From positions 62,001 to 126,000 of the forward strand of contig NZ_JAAOCA010000012.1 in the NCBI RefSeq assembly GCF_014694385.1: a DNA stretch of 64,000 nucleotides, written 5' to 3'. Below are positions 45,778 to 55,229 of this stretch, piece after piece. Origin of the DNA: Pseudomonas typographi (GTDB lineage Bacteria > Pseudomonadota > Gammaproteobacteria > Pseudomonadales > Pseudomonadaceae). The notes beneath the pieces were generated by a model, which worked only from the letters and a program-made list of their open reading frames with translations, was not told where the DNA came from and made no database searches. The translations under genes were made by a program, and so were the position numbers. Positions within the stretch are counted from its first letter, which is position 1, and the number at the start of each line of letters is the position of its first letter.

Positions 45778-46811
45778 AGCGACCACTCTGGCGAGGGCTG
45801 CTCACACAACAGTTGGCCCAACCCTGCCAAGTCGCGCTCGGCGTGGCTTTGCCGGATGAACACGGGCAGGTCGGCGAACAGCCGGGCAAAGCGCGCCTGG
45901 CGGCAGAAAGGCGTCGCGCCCAGGGCACGGCCCACATGGTTCAGTACCCCTTCGACACTGTGCTCGACGATCGCCCGCAGCCGCTGCACGGGCAAACGGG
46001 CATCCGCGACCGGGTGCGCGTCTAGCCACTGCGCACAGGCCTGCAATGCCGCCCTTGCAGCTCCCAGGTGAGCGTCCACCGCGCCGAGGTGGGCATCGGC
46101 ATGAGGGTCGTCACGGCGCTGCACGCAGTGCCCGCGCAGGTATTCACCCGCGGTCACCGCGGCGCCGTACCAACACGCCGCGACGCCGGCACCGCCATGC
46201 CAGAAACCGGGGCGCGCAAGGTACTGCCCCGGGTCGCCAACCAACTGGCCATGGGCGCCGTCGAACAGCACCTCGACACTGGCGGTGGGGGCCATGCCCA
46301 CCGCTTGCCAGCCCTGGCCAGTCACTTGCACGCCCGGCTGCGCCAGCACCACGGCCACCAATTGCGGGCGCTGCTGCTCATCCCAGGCGGTAATCAACGC
46401 TTGGTCAACCTGCCGGGCGCCAGAGCACCAGGCTTTGCGCCCCTGCAATTGCACACGTTCGCCGGCCCGGGCGCGGCCAGTGATGGTCACCCGGGCTTGG
46501 GGCGGCTCGGCCGCCCACACCGCCCACAGCCCATCGCCCGCGAGCGCTGCCGCACCCAGTTCGCTAAGGATCGCCAAGGCATCGGTATGGCCTTCGAAAA
46601 GTTTGACCAAGGCCAAGTCGAAGCCGGCCATCTCGGCCAAGGTACGCCAGCGCTGCAAGGTGGCGCCGCCACCCGGCAGCGGCAACTGGTCCAGGCGCTC
46701 GCGCTGGGATTGACGAAGTACTTGCCCAAGCTGGTCTAATGCCAACAGCGAATGAGTGCGCTCGGCAAAGGCTTGGAGCAGTTGCGCGTAATGTTCTGGG
46801 GCCGATGCCAT
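45774..46811 (-). CDS. Acyl-CoA dehydrogenase family protein
   Basis: 345 residues, clearly shorter than the usual 380 of the family. The middle domain is recognisable (LWAVWAAEPPQARVTITGRARAGERVQLQGRKAWCSGARQVDQALI). The C-terminal helical domain is weakly conserved. The usual catalytic Glu could not be located. FAD binding is expected but the acyl substrate is unknown. The ATG at 46811 with GGAG 8 nt upstream is chosen over 46829. It is the first gene of the operon with PIG-L deacetylase and methyltransferase. Confidence 0.8.
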   Translation of the reverse strand: MASAPEHYAQLLQAFAERTHSLLALDQLGQVLRQSQRERLDQLPLPGGGATLQRWRTLAEMAGFDLALVKLFEGHTDALAILSELGAAALAGDGLWAVWAAEPPQARVTITGRARAGERVQLQGRKAWCSGARQVDQALITAWDEQQRPQLVAVVLAQPGVQVTGQGWQAVGMAPTASVEVLFDGAHGQLVGDPGQYLARPGFWHGGAGVAACWYGAAVTAGEYLRGHCVQRRDDPHADAHLGAVDAHLGAARAALQACAQWLDAHPVADARLPVQRLRAIVEHSVEGVLNHVGRALGATPFCRQARFARLFADLPVFIRQSHAERDLAGLGQLLCEQPSPEWSL

Positions 46812-46989
46812 AGTCGTCGCTCCGTGCATAAGGCATTGTTAAGGTTTGGAGGCCAAGGGGTGGTAACAGGTTCAATACAGTGAGGGCTGGGGGCTTTCAC
46901 GTTTTTTTCACACTCCCATGACTTCCATCTCACACGAAAGCGGCGACCCTTCGCGCCGTTTTCGCCCCTCTTCAGTGATCGACGGCGGT

Positions 46990-48309
46990 ATGGATTTCAA
47001 GTACACGCTCAGCAAGCGGATTGTCATTGCCTTCGCCGCGATGAGCGCCTTTGTGGCCGGCACCTTTGCCATCGGCATCGTAGTCAGCGAAAAGGTCGTC
47101 GAAGGGCGCCTGACCGAACTCGGCTTGTCGGGTAACCTGCGCCGGTTGCTGTTACTCGATAACCGCGACGCCTGGGTGCACCGCCCGGAAAAAGACGAGC
47201 TGTTCTACGTACAGGGTGGGCCGCAAGACCTCGCCTTGCCGGCCAACCTGCAAGCGCTGCCGCGCGGCTTTCATGAAATCGGCGAAGGCGATAACGGCTA
47301 CTACGCGGCGGTCGAGGTGGTCGACGGGCGTAAATACGTGCTGCTGCGCAACCAGCAAAGCCTGATGCAGCGCCAACGCATTCTCTACTCGGTCGCGGTG
47401 GCCGGTTTCAGCTTGAGCGTGGCGCTGGCCGTGTTACTCGGCTGGCTGATCGGCCGCCGGGTCATCGCACCGGTCAGCAACCTCGCGGCCCAGGTTCGCC
47501 GCGCCAGTGCCTTGCCCGTAGAGCAGGCGCCTGCGGCGAGCGGTTCGTGGGCCAACGATGAGGTGGGTGAGTTGGCCGCCTCATACAACCAAACCCAAGG
47601 TCGCCTGGCCGCCGCGCTGCGCCGCGAACAACAGTTCACCAGCGACGTCAGCCATGAACTGCAATTGCCGATCCACACGCTTGAGGCGGCCTGCCAGGAA
47701 CTGCTCCAGGCCCATCACACGGACCCTCGCATCCAGCGCCAGATAAGCCGCATGGCACGTGCCACCGAACAAATGGAGCTGCTGGTCAGTACCTTTTTGC
47801 TACTGGCGCGGGACTATGAAGCGCCAGCGCTGCGCAGGGCCGCGATCACCCTCAAGGCCGCCAGCGATGAGGCGGTCGACACCTGGGCCACGGCCATTCG
47901 CGAAAAGGGCCTGGCCTTCGAGTACCAGTACGTGGGCCACGGCGGCGAAGCCTGCTACAACTCCACCCTGCTGCTGTCGGTGATGGGTAATTTGTTGCGC
48001 AACGCCTGGCATTACACCGATGAGGGGTTCATCCGCCTGACCGTGGGCGATACCGGTTTCATGGTCGAAGACAGCGGCATCGGCATCCCGGAAGAAAAAC
48101 GCCATGCCATGTTCCAACCCTTTGTGCGCGGCGATGAAAAACGCGGCGAGGGGCTGGGCCTCGGCTTATCGCTGGTCCAGCGGATCTGCCTCGACCAAGG
48201 CTGGCGGGTGGAACTGACCGGGCGTGAACCGCAGGGGTGCTGCTTTACCGTGGCGCTGGTCGCTGAACCGCCAGCGTTGCCAATTGCTGCTCGAACCATG
48301 CCTGCATAA
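46990..48309 (+). CDS. Sensor histidine kinase (orphan)
   Basis: 439 residues from the ATG at 46990 (MDFKYTLSKR), with an alternative at 46918. TM1 (IVIAFAAMSAFVAGTFAIGIVV), a small periplasmic sensor of about 105 residues, TM2 (ILYSVAVAGFSLSVALAVLLGWLIG), HAMP, DHp domain with DVSHELQLPIHTLEAA, and an ATPase domain (SVMGNLLRNAWHY; VEDSGIGIPEEKR; GEGLGLGLSLVQRI). The phospho-His is present; the residue after the usual SHEL is Q rather than R. No response regulator is adjacent. Its 3' end overlaps crtE by 65 bp tail to tail. Confidence 0.88.
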   Translation: MDFKYTLSKRIVIAFAAMSAFVAGTFAIGIVVSEKVVEGRLTELGLSGNLRRLLLLDNRDAWVHRPEKDELFYVQGGPQDLALPANLQALPRGFHEIGEGDNGYYAAVEVVDGRKYVLLRNQQSLMQRQRILYSVAVAGFSLSVALAVLLGWLIGRRVIAPVSNLAAQVRRASALPVEQAPAASGSWANDEVGELAASYNQTQGRLAAALRREQQFTSDVSHELQLPIHTLEAACQELLQAHHTDPRIQRQISRMARATEQMELLVSTFLLLARDYEAPALRRAAITLKAASDEAVDTWATAIREKGLAFEYQYVGHGGEACYNSTLLLSVMGNLLRNAWHYTDEGFIRLTVGDTGFMVEDSGIGIPEEKRHAMFQPFVRGDEKRGEGLGLGLSLVQRICLDQGWRVELTGREPQGCCFTVALVAEPPALPIAARTMPA

Positions 48310-49165
48310 AGCGCCGGGTTCCCATGCCGTCGCCACATGCGCAGGCCAAATGGCGGTCGGCGCTGCGCAAGTGGGCCCGCAAGCGCTGGTGTACCGTGTC
48401 GGCGCCGAGCAGGGCCACCAGCGTGGTCTTACCAGCATCTTGGTGACAATCCTTACCGGTATGGGTGTGGCCATCGGCAAGGTCGTCCAGCAGTTGGAAG
48501 GCCTGGCCCAGCTCAAGGGCAAAATGTGCCAACGACTCGCGCACCGCGGGTACCGCGCCCGCCGCGACCGCGGCCATTTGCACGGTGGCGCTGAACAGCA
48601 CACCGGTTTTCAACGCGTTGGTCTGCACGATCGCCTCGGCACTGCGTGCCCTAGCGCCCTCGCGAAGGTCCTGGTATTGGCCGGCGACCAAGCCCTGGGT
48701 GCCCACCGCGGTAGCCATCTGCCCAACCAACTCGGCCGCGCAGGCCGGCGCGTGCGCGCTCGCTGCCGCGATGACACCGAAGGCGCGGCTGAGCAACGCC
48801 ACGGCAGCGAGGATCGCGACATCTTCACCGAATTGGCAGTGTACGGTCGGCCGCCCCCGGCGCATCCGGGCATTGTCCATGCAAGGCATGTCGTCGAGCA
48901 CCAGCGACGCGGCGTGGACCATTTCAACCGCGCACGCCAGGTCAACTATGCTGGCAAGCTCGCAGCCCAAATCCCGCGCAGTGAGCAGCAGCAGCAATGG
49001 GCGCAGGCGCTTGCCTGGCGCCAGCACGCCTTCGCGCACGGCAATGCCCACCAGGTCTTGCTCCGCAGCGGGGGGTAGTAGTTCCTCCAGGCGGCGCTCC
49101 ACCGCGTCGCGCAGCGCCAGCAGTTCATCGGCTTGCTCCAAGGCTTGGTGGGCGGTGGCTGTCAT
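48245..49165 (-). CDS. crtE: Geranylgeranyl diphosphate synthase CrtE
   Basis: 306 residues of the short-chain trans-prenyltransferase family. First Asp-rich motif DDMPCMDNARMRRGRPT (four residues between Asps, bacterial type II form), second motif QLLDDLAD, and the KRLRPLLLLL region. It condenses IPP with prenyl diphosphates to make C20 GGPP, the entry to the carotenoid path. It is the only crt gene upstream of idi, transcribed divergently from it; the shared intergenic region holds a large inverted repeat. Confidence 0.92.
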   Translation of the reverse strand: MTATAHQALEQADELLALRDAVERRLEELLPPAAEQDLVGIAVREGVLAPGKRLRPLLLLLTARDLGCELASIVDLACAVEMVHAASLVLDDMPCMDNARMRRGRPTVHCQFGEDVAILAAVALLSRAFGVIAAASAHAPACAAELVGQMATAVGTQGLVAGQYQDLREGARARSAEAIVQTNALKTGVLFSATVQMAAVAAGAVPAVRESLAHFALELGQAFQLLDDLADGHTHTGKDCHQDAGKTTLVALLGADTVHQRLRAHLRSADRHLACACGDGMGTRRFMQAWFEQQLATLAVQRPAPR

Positions 49166-49249
49166 CGATCCATTCTCTGCGGTGTTTTAACCGTTGCCAG
49201 TCGTTTGCATGGAACGCCTGCGTTCAAGCGGTGCCATACCCATGGTTAA

Positions 49250-49288
49250 GTTGTACCAAACTTTGAATATGGACCAAAGTTGTACAAC
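49250..49288. promoter_or_regulatory. Inverted repeat in the crtE/idi divergent promoter region
   Basis: GTTGTACCAAACTTTG (49250-49265) and CAAAGTTGTACAAC (49275-49288) are complementary except for two extra bases in the left arm, with a 9-bp centre. The motif TTGTAC recurs in both arms. It lies 85 bp upstream of crtE and about 55 bp upstream of idi, where a repressor or activator could control both directions. No regulator gene is nearby. Confidence 0.7.
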
Positions 49289-49341
49289 TGCTCACAGCAA
49301 TGACAGCTCGATTCATTGGATTACTCCCGGGAGCTTCCACG

Positions 49342-50382
49342 ATGGAAACCGACCTGGTTCACCGCAAGAACGATCATCTGGATATCATTCTCAATGCCCA
49401 GCGTGACCCGGTAACCCAGGCCAATGGCTTCGATCGCTTTCGTTTCGAACATTGCGCGCTGCCGGAACTCGACCTGGATGCCATAGACGTAAGTACTCGC
49501 GTGCTTGGCCGTACCCTACGCGCGCCGTGGTTGATCAGCTCGATGACCGGCGGCGCCAGCCGGGCGCGCACGATCAACCTGCACCTGGCCGAGGCGGCCC
49601 AAGCCTTGGGCATCGCCATGGCAGTAGGCTCGCAACGGGTGGCGCTGGAAGGCGCCACCGATTGGGGGCTCACCCGCCAATTGCGCCATGTGGCGCCAGA
49701 TATCCTGCTGATGGCCAACCTGGGCGCCGCCCAACTACGCGGGGCCCAGGGCATCGACTATGCGCGCAGGGCGGTGGACATGATCGGTGCCGATGCCCTG
49801 GTGGTGCATTTGAACCCGCTGCAAGAGGCCCTGCAACCGGAAGGCGACCGTGACTGGCGCGGCGTGCTCGCGGCCATCGAGCAGGTGGCGCGCACGTGCG
49901 AAGTGCCGCTGGTGGTCAAGGAGGTCGGCGCAGGGTTGTCGGCTCGGGTGGCGCGGCAGCTGGCCGATGTGGGCGTGAGCATGCTCGATGTGGCGGGCAC
50001 CGGCGGCACCAGTTGGGCTGCCGTGGAGGGCGAACGGGCCCGGCGCAAAGCGCAGCGCGAGGTCGCCATGGCCTTCGCCGCGTGGGGCATCCCCACGGCC
50101 CAAGCATTGCACGCGGTGCACCGGGCACTGCCGCAAATGCCGCTGATCGCCTCGGGCGGTATCCGCCACGGCATCGATGCGGCCATGGCGCTGCGCCTGG
50201 GCGCCAGCCTGGTCGGCCAGGCGGCGGCCGTGCTGGCTGCCGCGTGCGATTCCAGCGATGCGGTAATCGAGCATTTCCAAAGCCACATCCAACAATTACG
50301 GGTGGTGTGCTTTTGCACCGGCAGCGCCAACCTGGCCGCGCTCAAACAGGCCCCGCTGATGCTGACCGAGGCGCGCCCATGA
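49342..50382 (+). CDS. idi: Type II isopentenyl-diphosphate isomerase (FMN)
   Basis: 346 residues of the FMN/NADPH-dependent type II IPP isomerase, unrelated to type I Idi. Motifs [11 protein letters not shown], the SSMTGGA block after [28 protein letters not shown] and [13 protein letters not shown] are present. It supplies DMAPP for CrtE. The ATG at 49342 ([13 protein letters not shown]) has GGGAG upstream; the frame to 49300 is longer but lacks one. A 4-nt overlap to crtX starts the operon. Confidence 0.94.
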   Translation: METDLVHRKNDHLDIILNAQRDPVTQANGFDRFRFEHCALPELDLDAIDVSTRVLGRTLRAPWLISSMTGGASRARTINLHLAEAAQALGIAMAVGSQRVALEGATDWGLTRQLRHVAPDILLMANLGAAQLRGAQGIDYARRAVDMIGADALVVHLNPLQEALQPEGDRDWRGVLAAIEQVARTCEVPLVVKEVGAGLSARVARQLADVGVSMLDVAGTGGTSWAAVEGERARRKAQREVAMAFAAWGIPTAQALHAVHRALPQMPLIASGGIRHGIDAAMALRLGASLVGQAAAVLAAACDSSDAVIEHFQSHIQQLRVVCFCTGSANLAALKQAPLMLTEARP

Positions 50383-51662
50383 GCCACTTCGCCGTGGTCG
50401 CGCCGCCGCTGTACAGCCATTTCCGCGCCTTGCAAGCGCTGGCCCAGGCCTTGATCTGCCGTGGCCACCGCGTGACCTTCGTGCACCAATACGAAGCCGC
50501 CGGGCTGCTTAGCGACCCCGGCATTGGCTTCGAGCCAGTAGGGCTGGCCAGCCACCCGGCCGGCAGCCTGGCGCGCGCCTTGCGCCACGCCGCAAACCCG
50601 TCGGGGCTGGCTATCCGGCGGGTGATCGCTGACCTGTGCGCCACCACCGACATGCTCTGCCTGGCATTGCCCGCCGTGCTGCAACGGCTGCAGGTCGACG
50701 GGGTGATTGCCGACCAGATGGAAGCGGCCGGTGGCCTGGTCGCCGAAGGGCTCGGCCTGCCGTTTGTGTCGGTGGCCTGCGCCTTGCCGGTGAACCGCGA
50801 AGAAGGTGTGCCCCTGGCGGTGATGCCCTTTGCCTATGCCACCGACGAGCGCGCCCGGCAGTTGTACCGCGGCAGCGAGCGGGTGTACGACTGGCTGATG
50901 CGCGACCACGGCCAGGTCATCGCCCGCCACGCTTACGCGTTTGGGCTGCGGCCTCGGCGGGGCTTACATGAATGCCTCTCGACCTTGGCACAAATCAGCC
51001 AAACGCCGCCTGGCCTGGACTTTCCCCGCCAACAGTTGCCGGATTGCTTCCATGCGGTGGGCCCCTTGCGCCCTGCCCTGACGCGGCCCGGCAGCGACCC
51101 GGTGTGGCCGCTGGAGCCGGCGCGGCCCTTCGTGTTCGCCTCGCTGGGCACGCTGCAAGGCCAACGCTATGGGCTGCTACGTAGTATCGTGCGTGCCTGC
51201 CGGCGGGTGGGCGCACAGGTGTTGGTGGCCCATTGCGGCGGCTTGGATGCGGCGCAAGCGCAAGCCCTGGGTGAACACGGCGCCACCTGGGTAACCGCTT
51301 TTGCCGACCAACGCCAGGTGCTACGCCAGGCCCATGTGCTGGTCAGCCATGGCGGGCTCAACACTGTGGTTGACGCCATCGCCGGCGGTACCCCCATCCT
51401 GGCGCTGCCGATTGCCTTTGACCAGCCTGGGGTGGCGGCACGGGTGGCCTACAGCGGCATTGGCCGGCGCGCGTCGCGGTTCTGCCGCAGCGGTGCGCTG
51501 GCCGAGCACCTGCAGGCATTGCTCGAGGGCGAGCATTACCGCCAGGCGCTTCAGCGGCTAAGCGGCCAGGTGCAACAACTACCCGGCACCGACGGTGCCG
51601 CCAGGGTCGTCGAGCAAGCCCTGTGCAGCAAGCGCCCGGTATATGCGGAGCGTGCCGCATGA
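50379..51662 (+). CDS. crtX: Zeaxanthin glucosyltransferase CrtX
   Basis: 427 residues of the GT1 family. N-terminal [25 protein letters not shown], the UDP-sugar region [48 protein letters not shown], and the nearby linkers match CrtX. It glucosylates the hydroxyl groups of zeaxanthin to a more polar, membrane-spanning pigment. The ATG overlaps the idi stop by 4 nt and the crtY ATG by 4 nt. Confidence 0.92.
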   Translation: MSHFAVVAPPLYSHFRALQALAQALICRGHRVTFVHQYEAAGLLSDPGIGFEPVGLASHPAGSLARALRHAANPSGLAIRRVIADLCATTDMLCLALPAVLQRLQVDGVIADQMEAAGGLVAEGLGLPFVSVACALPVNREEGVPLAVMPFAYATDERARQLYRGSERVYDWLMRDHGQVIARHAYAFGLRPRRGLHECLSTLAQISQTPPGLDFPRQQLPDCFHAVGPLRPALTRPGSDPVWPLEPARPFVFASLGTLQGQRYGLLRSIVRACRRVGAQVLVAHCGGLDAAQAQALGEHGATWVTAFADQRQVLRQAHVLVSHGGLNTVVDAIAGGTPILALPIAFDQPGVAARVAYSGIGRRASRFCRSGALAEHLQALLEGEHYRQALQRLSGQVQQLPGTDGAARVVEQALCSKRPVYAERAA

Positions 51663-52828
51663 GCCGCGGCTGGGACTTGATATTGGTGGGTGCGGGCTTA
51701 GCCAATGGCTTGATCGCCTGGCGTATGCGGCAACTCCAGCCACAGCGGCGGGTGTTGCTGATCGAACAAGGCGCGCGGCCTGGCGGCAACCACACCTGGT
51801 CATTCCATGAAGCCGACCTGCAACCGGCGCAGCGGCAATGGCTGGGACCTATGGTCGAGCATTGCTGGCCAGGCTACACCGTGCGCTTCCCCGGGCTGCA
51901 GCGGCATTTACGCGGCGGCTATTGCAGCATCGGTTCGGCGCACTTCGGCCAGGTGCTGGAAGCCACGCCGGGCTTGCAGTGGCTGCCCCATAGCGTTGTC
52001 ACCCGCATCAGCCCCGACACCGTGCAACTGGCCGACGGGCAAACACTGGCGGCCGCGGCGGTGATCGATGGCCGCGGCGCCCTGCCCAGCCCCCACTTGC
52101 AATTGGCCTACCAGGCGTTCGTCGGCCAGGAGTGGCAACTGCCGCGGCCACATGGCTTGCGCTGGCCCTTGCTGATGGACGCGCGAGTCGACCAAGGTGA
52201 GGGCTATCGTTTTGTCTATACCTTGCCGCTGTCGGCCGACCGCTTATTGATTGAAGACACCCACTACGTCGATACGCCCTGGCTCGACCCGCAGCGGCTG
52301 CGCGAGAACATCGGGGCGTATGCCAATGACCAAGGCTGGCAGGGTGGCCTGCTGCTACGCGAGGAGCACGGCTGCTTGCCGCTCACCTTGAGCGGGCAGT
52401 TCGACGCCTTTTGGGCCAGCGCACAGGGTGTGCCGCACAGCGGACTGCGTGCCGGGTTGTTCCACTCTACCACCGGCTACTCGCTGCCTTGCGCGGTACG
52501 CCTGGCCGATGAGATCGCCCGGCAAACCGACCTCGGCCACGAGCACCTGTTCGCCCTGGTGCAAGGCATCGCGCGGCGGCATTGGCGCCAGCAGCGGTTC
52601 TTTCGGTTGCTCAACCGCATGCTGTTTTTGGCTGGCCAGCCCCATGACCGCTGGCAAGTGATGCAGCGTTTTTATGGCCTGCCCGAAGGCTTGATCCAAC
52701 GCTTTTATGCCGGCCAGCCCAGTATGGCCGACAAGGCGCGGCTGCTCATGGGCAAACCGCCAGTGCCCATGGGCCAGGCCCTGCGTGCAGCGCTTAAAGG
52801 GTCCCCACAGTTCAAGGCCCAGATATGA
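51659..52828 (+). CDS. crtY: Lycopene beta-cyclase CrtY
   Basis: 389-residue flavoprotein. N-terminal FAD fold DLILVGAGLANGLIAWRM, then PGGNHTWSFHEADL (family signature), and the mid-region RFVYTLPLSADRLLIEDTHYVDTPWLD. It closes both ends of lycopene to beta-ionone rings, giving beta-carotene. It overlaps both neighbours by 4 nt, so it is translationally coupled. Confidence 0.93.
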   Translation: MSRGWDLILVGAGLANGLIAWRMRQLQPQRRVLLIEQGARPGGNHTWSFHEADLQPAQRQWLGPMVEHCWPGYTVRFPGLQRHLRGGYCSIGSAHFGQVLEATPGLQWLPHSVVTRISPDTVQLADGQTLAAAAVIDGRGALPSPHLQLAYQAFVGQEWQLPRPHGLRWPLLMDARVDQGEGYRFVYTLPLSADRLLIEDTHYVDTPWLDPQRLRENIGAYANDQGWQGGLLLREEHGCLPLTLSGQFDAFWASAQGVPHSGLRAGLFHSTTGYSLPCAVRLADEIARQTDLGHEHLFALVQGIARRHWRQQRFFRLLNRMLFLAGQPHDRWQVMQRFYGLPEGLIQRFYAGQPSMADKARLLMGKPPVPMGQALRAALKGSPQFKAQI

Positions 52829-54306
52829 AGCGAACGTTGGTCATCGGCGCAGGTTTCGGTGGGTTGGCCCTGGCCATCCGCTTGCAGGCGGCGGGCATTC
52901 CCACCGTATTGCTCGAAGCGCGCGACAAGCCGGGTGGGCGCGCCTACGTGTACCAAGACCAAGGCTTCACTTTCGATGCGGGCCCCACGGTGATAACCGA
53001 CCCCAGCGCCCTTGAGGAATTGTTCCAGGTGGCTGGGCGGCCAATGAGCGACTACGTAACGTTGCTGCCGGTACGGCCCTTCTATCGGCTGTGTTGGGAA
53101 GATGGCCGCCAGTTGGACTACGACAACGACCAAGCGAACCTCGAGCGCCAGATCCATGCCTTCAACCCACGCGACGTCGAAGGCTACCGGCGGTTTCTGG
53201 CCTATTCGCAGCGGGTGTTCGAAGAAGGCTACCTCAAGCTTGGCAGCGTACCGTTCCTGTCGTTTCGTGACATGCTTCGCGCCGGCCCGCAACTGGCACG
53301 GTTGAAGGCCTGGCGCAGCGTGTATGCCACGGTGGCGGGGTTTATCGAAGAAGACCATTTGCGCCAAGCATTTTCGTTTCACTCACTGTTGGTGGGTGGC
53401 AACCCCTTCGCCACCTCATCGATCTACACGCTGATCCACGCGCTGGAACGGGCTTGGGGGGTGTGGTTCCCGCGTGGGGGCACCGGTGCGCTGGTCCAGG
53501 CTTTGGTGCGCTTGTTCACCGACTTGGGCGGGCAACTGCAGCTCAACGCCAAGGTCGAGCGGCTGGAACTCGACGAGGGCCGCGTGTGCACCGCGCACGT
53601 GGTCGGTGGGCAGCGCATCGATGTAGAGGCGGTGGCATCCAATGCCGATGTGGTGCACACCTATGCCACCTTGCTTGGGCACCACCGCCGCGGTGCGGCG
53701 CAGGCTGCCGCGCTCAAGCGCAAGCGTTCGAGCAACTCGCTGTTCGTGTTGTACTTCGGCCTTAACCAGCGGCACGAGCAATTGGCCCACCATACGGTGT
53801 GTTTCGGCCCGCGCTATCGTGGGCTGGTCCACGACATTTTCCACCGCGACCGGTTGCCGGAGGACTTTTCGTTGTACCTGCATGCGCCCTGCGTAACCGA
53901 CCCGTCGCTGGCACCGCCGGGGTGTGGGGCCCATTATGTGCTTGCGCCGGTACCGCACCTGGGCAACGCGCCGCTGGATTGGGCCGAACAGGGCCCGCGC
54001 CTGCGCGAGCGTATCTTCGATTACTTGGAGCAACGCTACATGCCCGGGCTGCGCCAACAGTTGGTGACCCAGCGGATGTTCACCCCGTTCGACTTTCGCG
54101 ACCAGCTCGGCGCCCACCTTGGCTCTGCCTTTTCACTGGAGCCGATTCTCACCCAGAGCGCCTGGTTCCGCCCGCACAACCGCGACCGTGACATCCCCAA
54201 CCTGTACCTGGTGGGCGCCGGCACCCACCCGGGCGCCGGCGTGCCTGGGGTGATCGGCTCCGCCAAGGCCACTGCGGGCTTGATGCTGGAGGCACTGCTG
54301 CGATGA
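52825..54306 (+). CDS. crtI: Phytoene desaturase CrtI
   Basis: 493 residues. The Rossmann FAD motif (VIGAGFGGLALAIRLQAAGIPTVLLE) opens the protein; PGGRAYVYQDQGFTFDAGPTVITDP and HSLLVGGNPFATSSIYTLIHALE are family signatures; the C-terminal YLVGAGTHPGAGVPGVIGSA block closes the FAD site. Performs the four desaturations of phytoene to lycopene. Coupled to crtY and crtB by 4-nt overlaps. Confidence 0.96.
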   Translation: MKRTLVIGAGFGGLALAIRLQAAGIPTVLLEARDKPGGRAYVYQDQGFTFDAGPTVITDPSALEELFQVAGRPMSDYVTLLPVRPFYRLCWEDGRQLDYDNDQANLERQIHAFNPRDVEGYRRFLAYSQRVFEEGYLKLGSVPFLSFRDMLRAGPQLARLKAWRSVYATVAGFIEEDHLRQAFSFHSLLVGGNPFATSSIYTLIHALERAWGVWFPRGGTGALVQALVRLFTDLGGQLQLNAKVERLELDEGRVCTAHVVGGQRIDVEAVASNADVVHTYATLLGHHRRGAAQAAALKRKRSSNSLFVLYFGLNQRHEQLAHHTVCFGPRYRGLVHDIFHRDRLPEDFSLYLHAPCVTDPSLAPPGCGAHYVLAPVPHLGNAPLDWAEQGPRLRERIFDYLEQRYMPGLRQQLVTQRMFTPFDFRDQLGAHLGSAFSLEPILTQSAWFRPHNRDRDIPNLYLVGAGTHPGAGVPGVIGSAKATAGLMLEALLR

Positions 54307-55229
54307 ACCCTGCTTTGCTCGAACACGCCACCCATACCATGGCCGTGGGCTCGAAGAGCTTTGCCAGCGCCGCGAAACTGTTCGCCCCGGCAACCCGCCG
54401 CAGTGCGCTATTGCTCTATGCGTGGTGCCGGCACTGTGACGACGTGGTGGATGGCCAGGTGCTGGGCGTGGCCGCTGCCAGTACCGATGCGCGCACCCCG
54501 CAGCAGCGCTTGGCATACCTGGAACGGCAAACACGCTTGGCCTATACCGGGGCGCCGATGGCCGAGCCTGCCTTCGCCGCCTTGCAGGCAGTGGCGAAGG
54601 CCCACCAGATTCCCCTGCAGTTGGCATTGGACCACTTGGAAGGCTTCGCCATGGATGTGCGCGGCGAGCACTACCCGCGTTTGCACGACACCCTGCGCTA
54701 CTGTTACCACGTTGCCGGCGTGGTGGGGCTGATGATGGCGCAAGTGATGGGGGTTCGCGAACAGGCCGTGCTTGACCGTGCCTGTGACCTGGGGCTGGCG
54801 TTCCAGCTCACTAACATGGCCCGGGACATCGTCGAAGATGCCGAGGCCGGGCGTTGCTACCTGCCACGCTGCTGGCTGGCCGAGGCAGGGATCGACCCAA
54901 CGCGCCTGGCCGACCCTACCCAGCGGGCGGCGCTGGCCCAGGTGGCAGCACGCCTGGTGAGCGAGGCCGAACCCTACTACGCCTCGGCACTCGCTGGCCT
55001 GCCGGCGTTGCCGCTGCGCTCGGCATGGGCGATTGCCAGCGCCCGGGGCATTTACCGGAAGATCGGTATCAAGGTACGAAACGCCGGCGCCCAGGCGTGG
55101 GATGGGCGCCAGCGCACCAGCGGGCTTGAAAAGCTCGGCCTGCTGGTGCGGGGGGCTGGGGTGGTGGTGAGCGCCCGGTTTGCAACGGCGCCGCCGCGCC
55201 CGCCAGGGCTATGGCCGCGGCCGCGTTAA
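54303..55229 (+). CDS. crtB: Phytoene synthase CrtB
   Basis: 308 residues of the squalene/phytoene synthase fold. First Asp motif YAWCRHCDDVVD, second AFQLTNMARDIVEDAEAGRCYLP. It joins two GGPP to phytoene, the first committed step. The stop codon overlaps, in opposite sense, the stop of the convergent frameshifted gene at 55226 (shared TTAA). Confidence 0.95.
   Translation: MNPALLEHATHTMAVGSKSFASAAKLFAPATRRSALLLYAWCRHCDDVVDGQVLGVAAASTDARTPQQRLAYLERQTRLAYTGAPMAEPAFAALQAVAKAHQIPLQLALDHLEGFAMDVRGEHYPRLHDTLRYCYHVAGVVGLMMAQVMGVREQAVLDRACDLGLAFQLTNMARDIVEDAEAGRCYLPRCWLAEAGIDPTRLADPTQRAALAQVAARLVSEAEPYYASALAGLPALPLRSAWAIASARGIYRKIGIKVRNAGAQAWDGRQRTSGLEKLGLLVRGAGVVVSARFATAPPRPPGLWPRPR

Noticed and set aside
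49240..49295. Binding site of a B12/light-sensing MerR (LitR/CarH) regulator
   Set aside because: TGTAC occurs in both arms, but spacing does not match the sites I know for those regulators and no such gene is present; kept only as an unnamed operator.
49758..50930. 390-residue minus-strand frame over idi/crtX
   Set aside because: Spans two coupled plus-strand genes with clear families; composition is complement-like.
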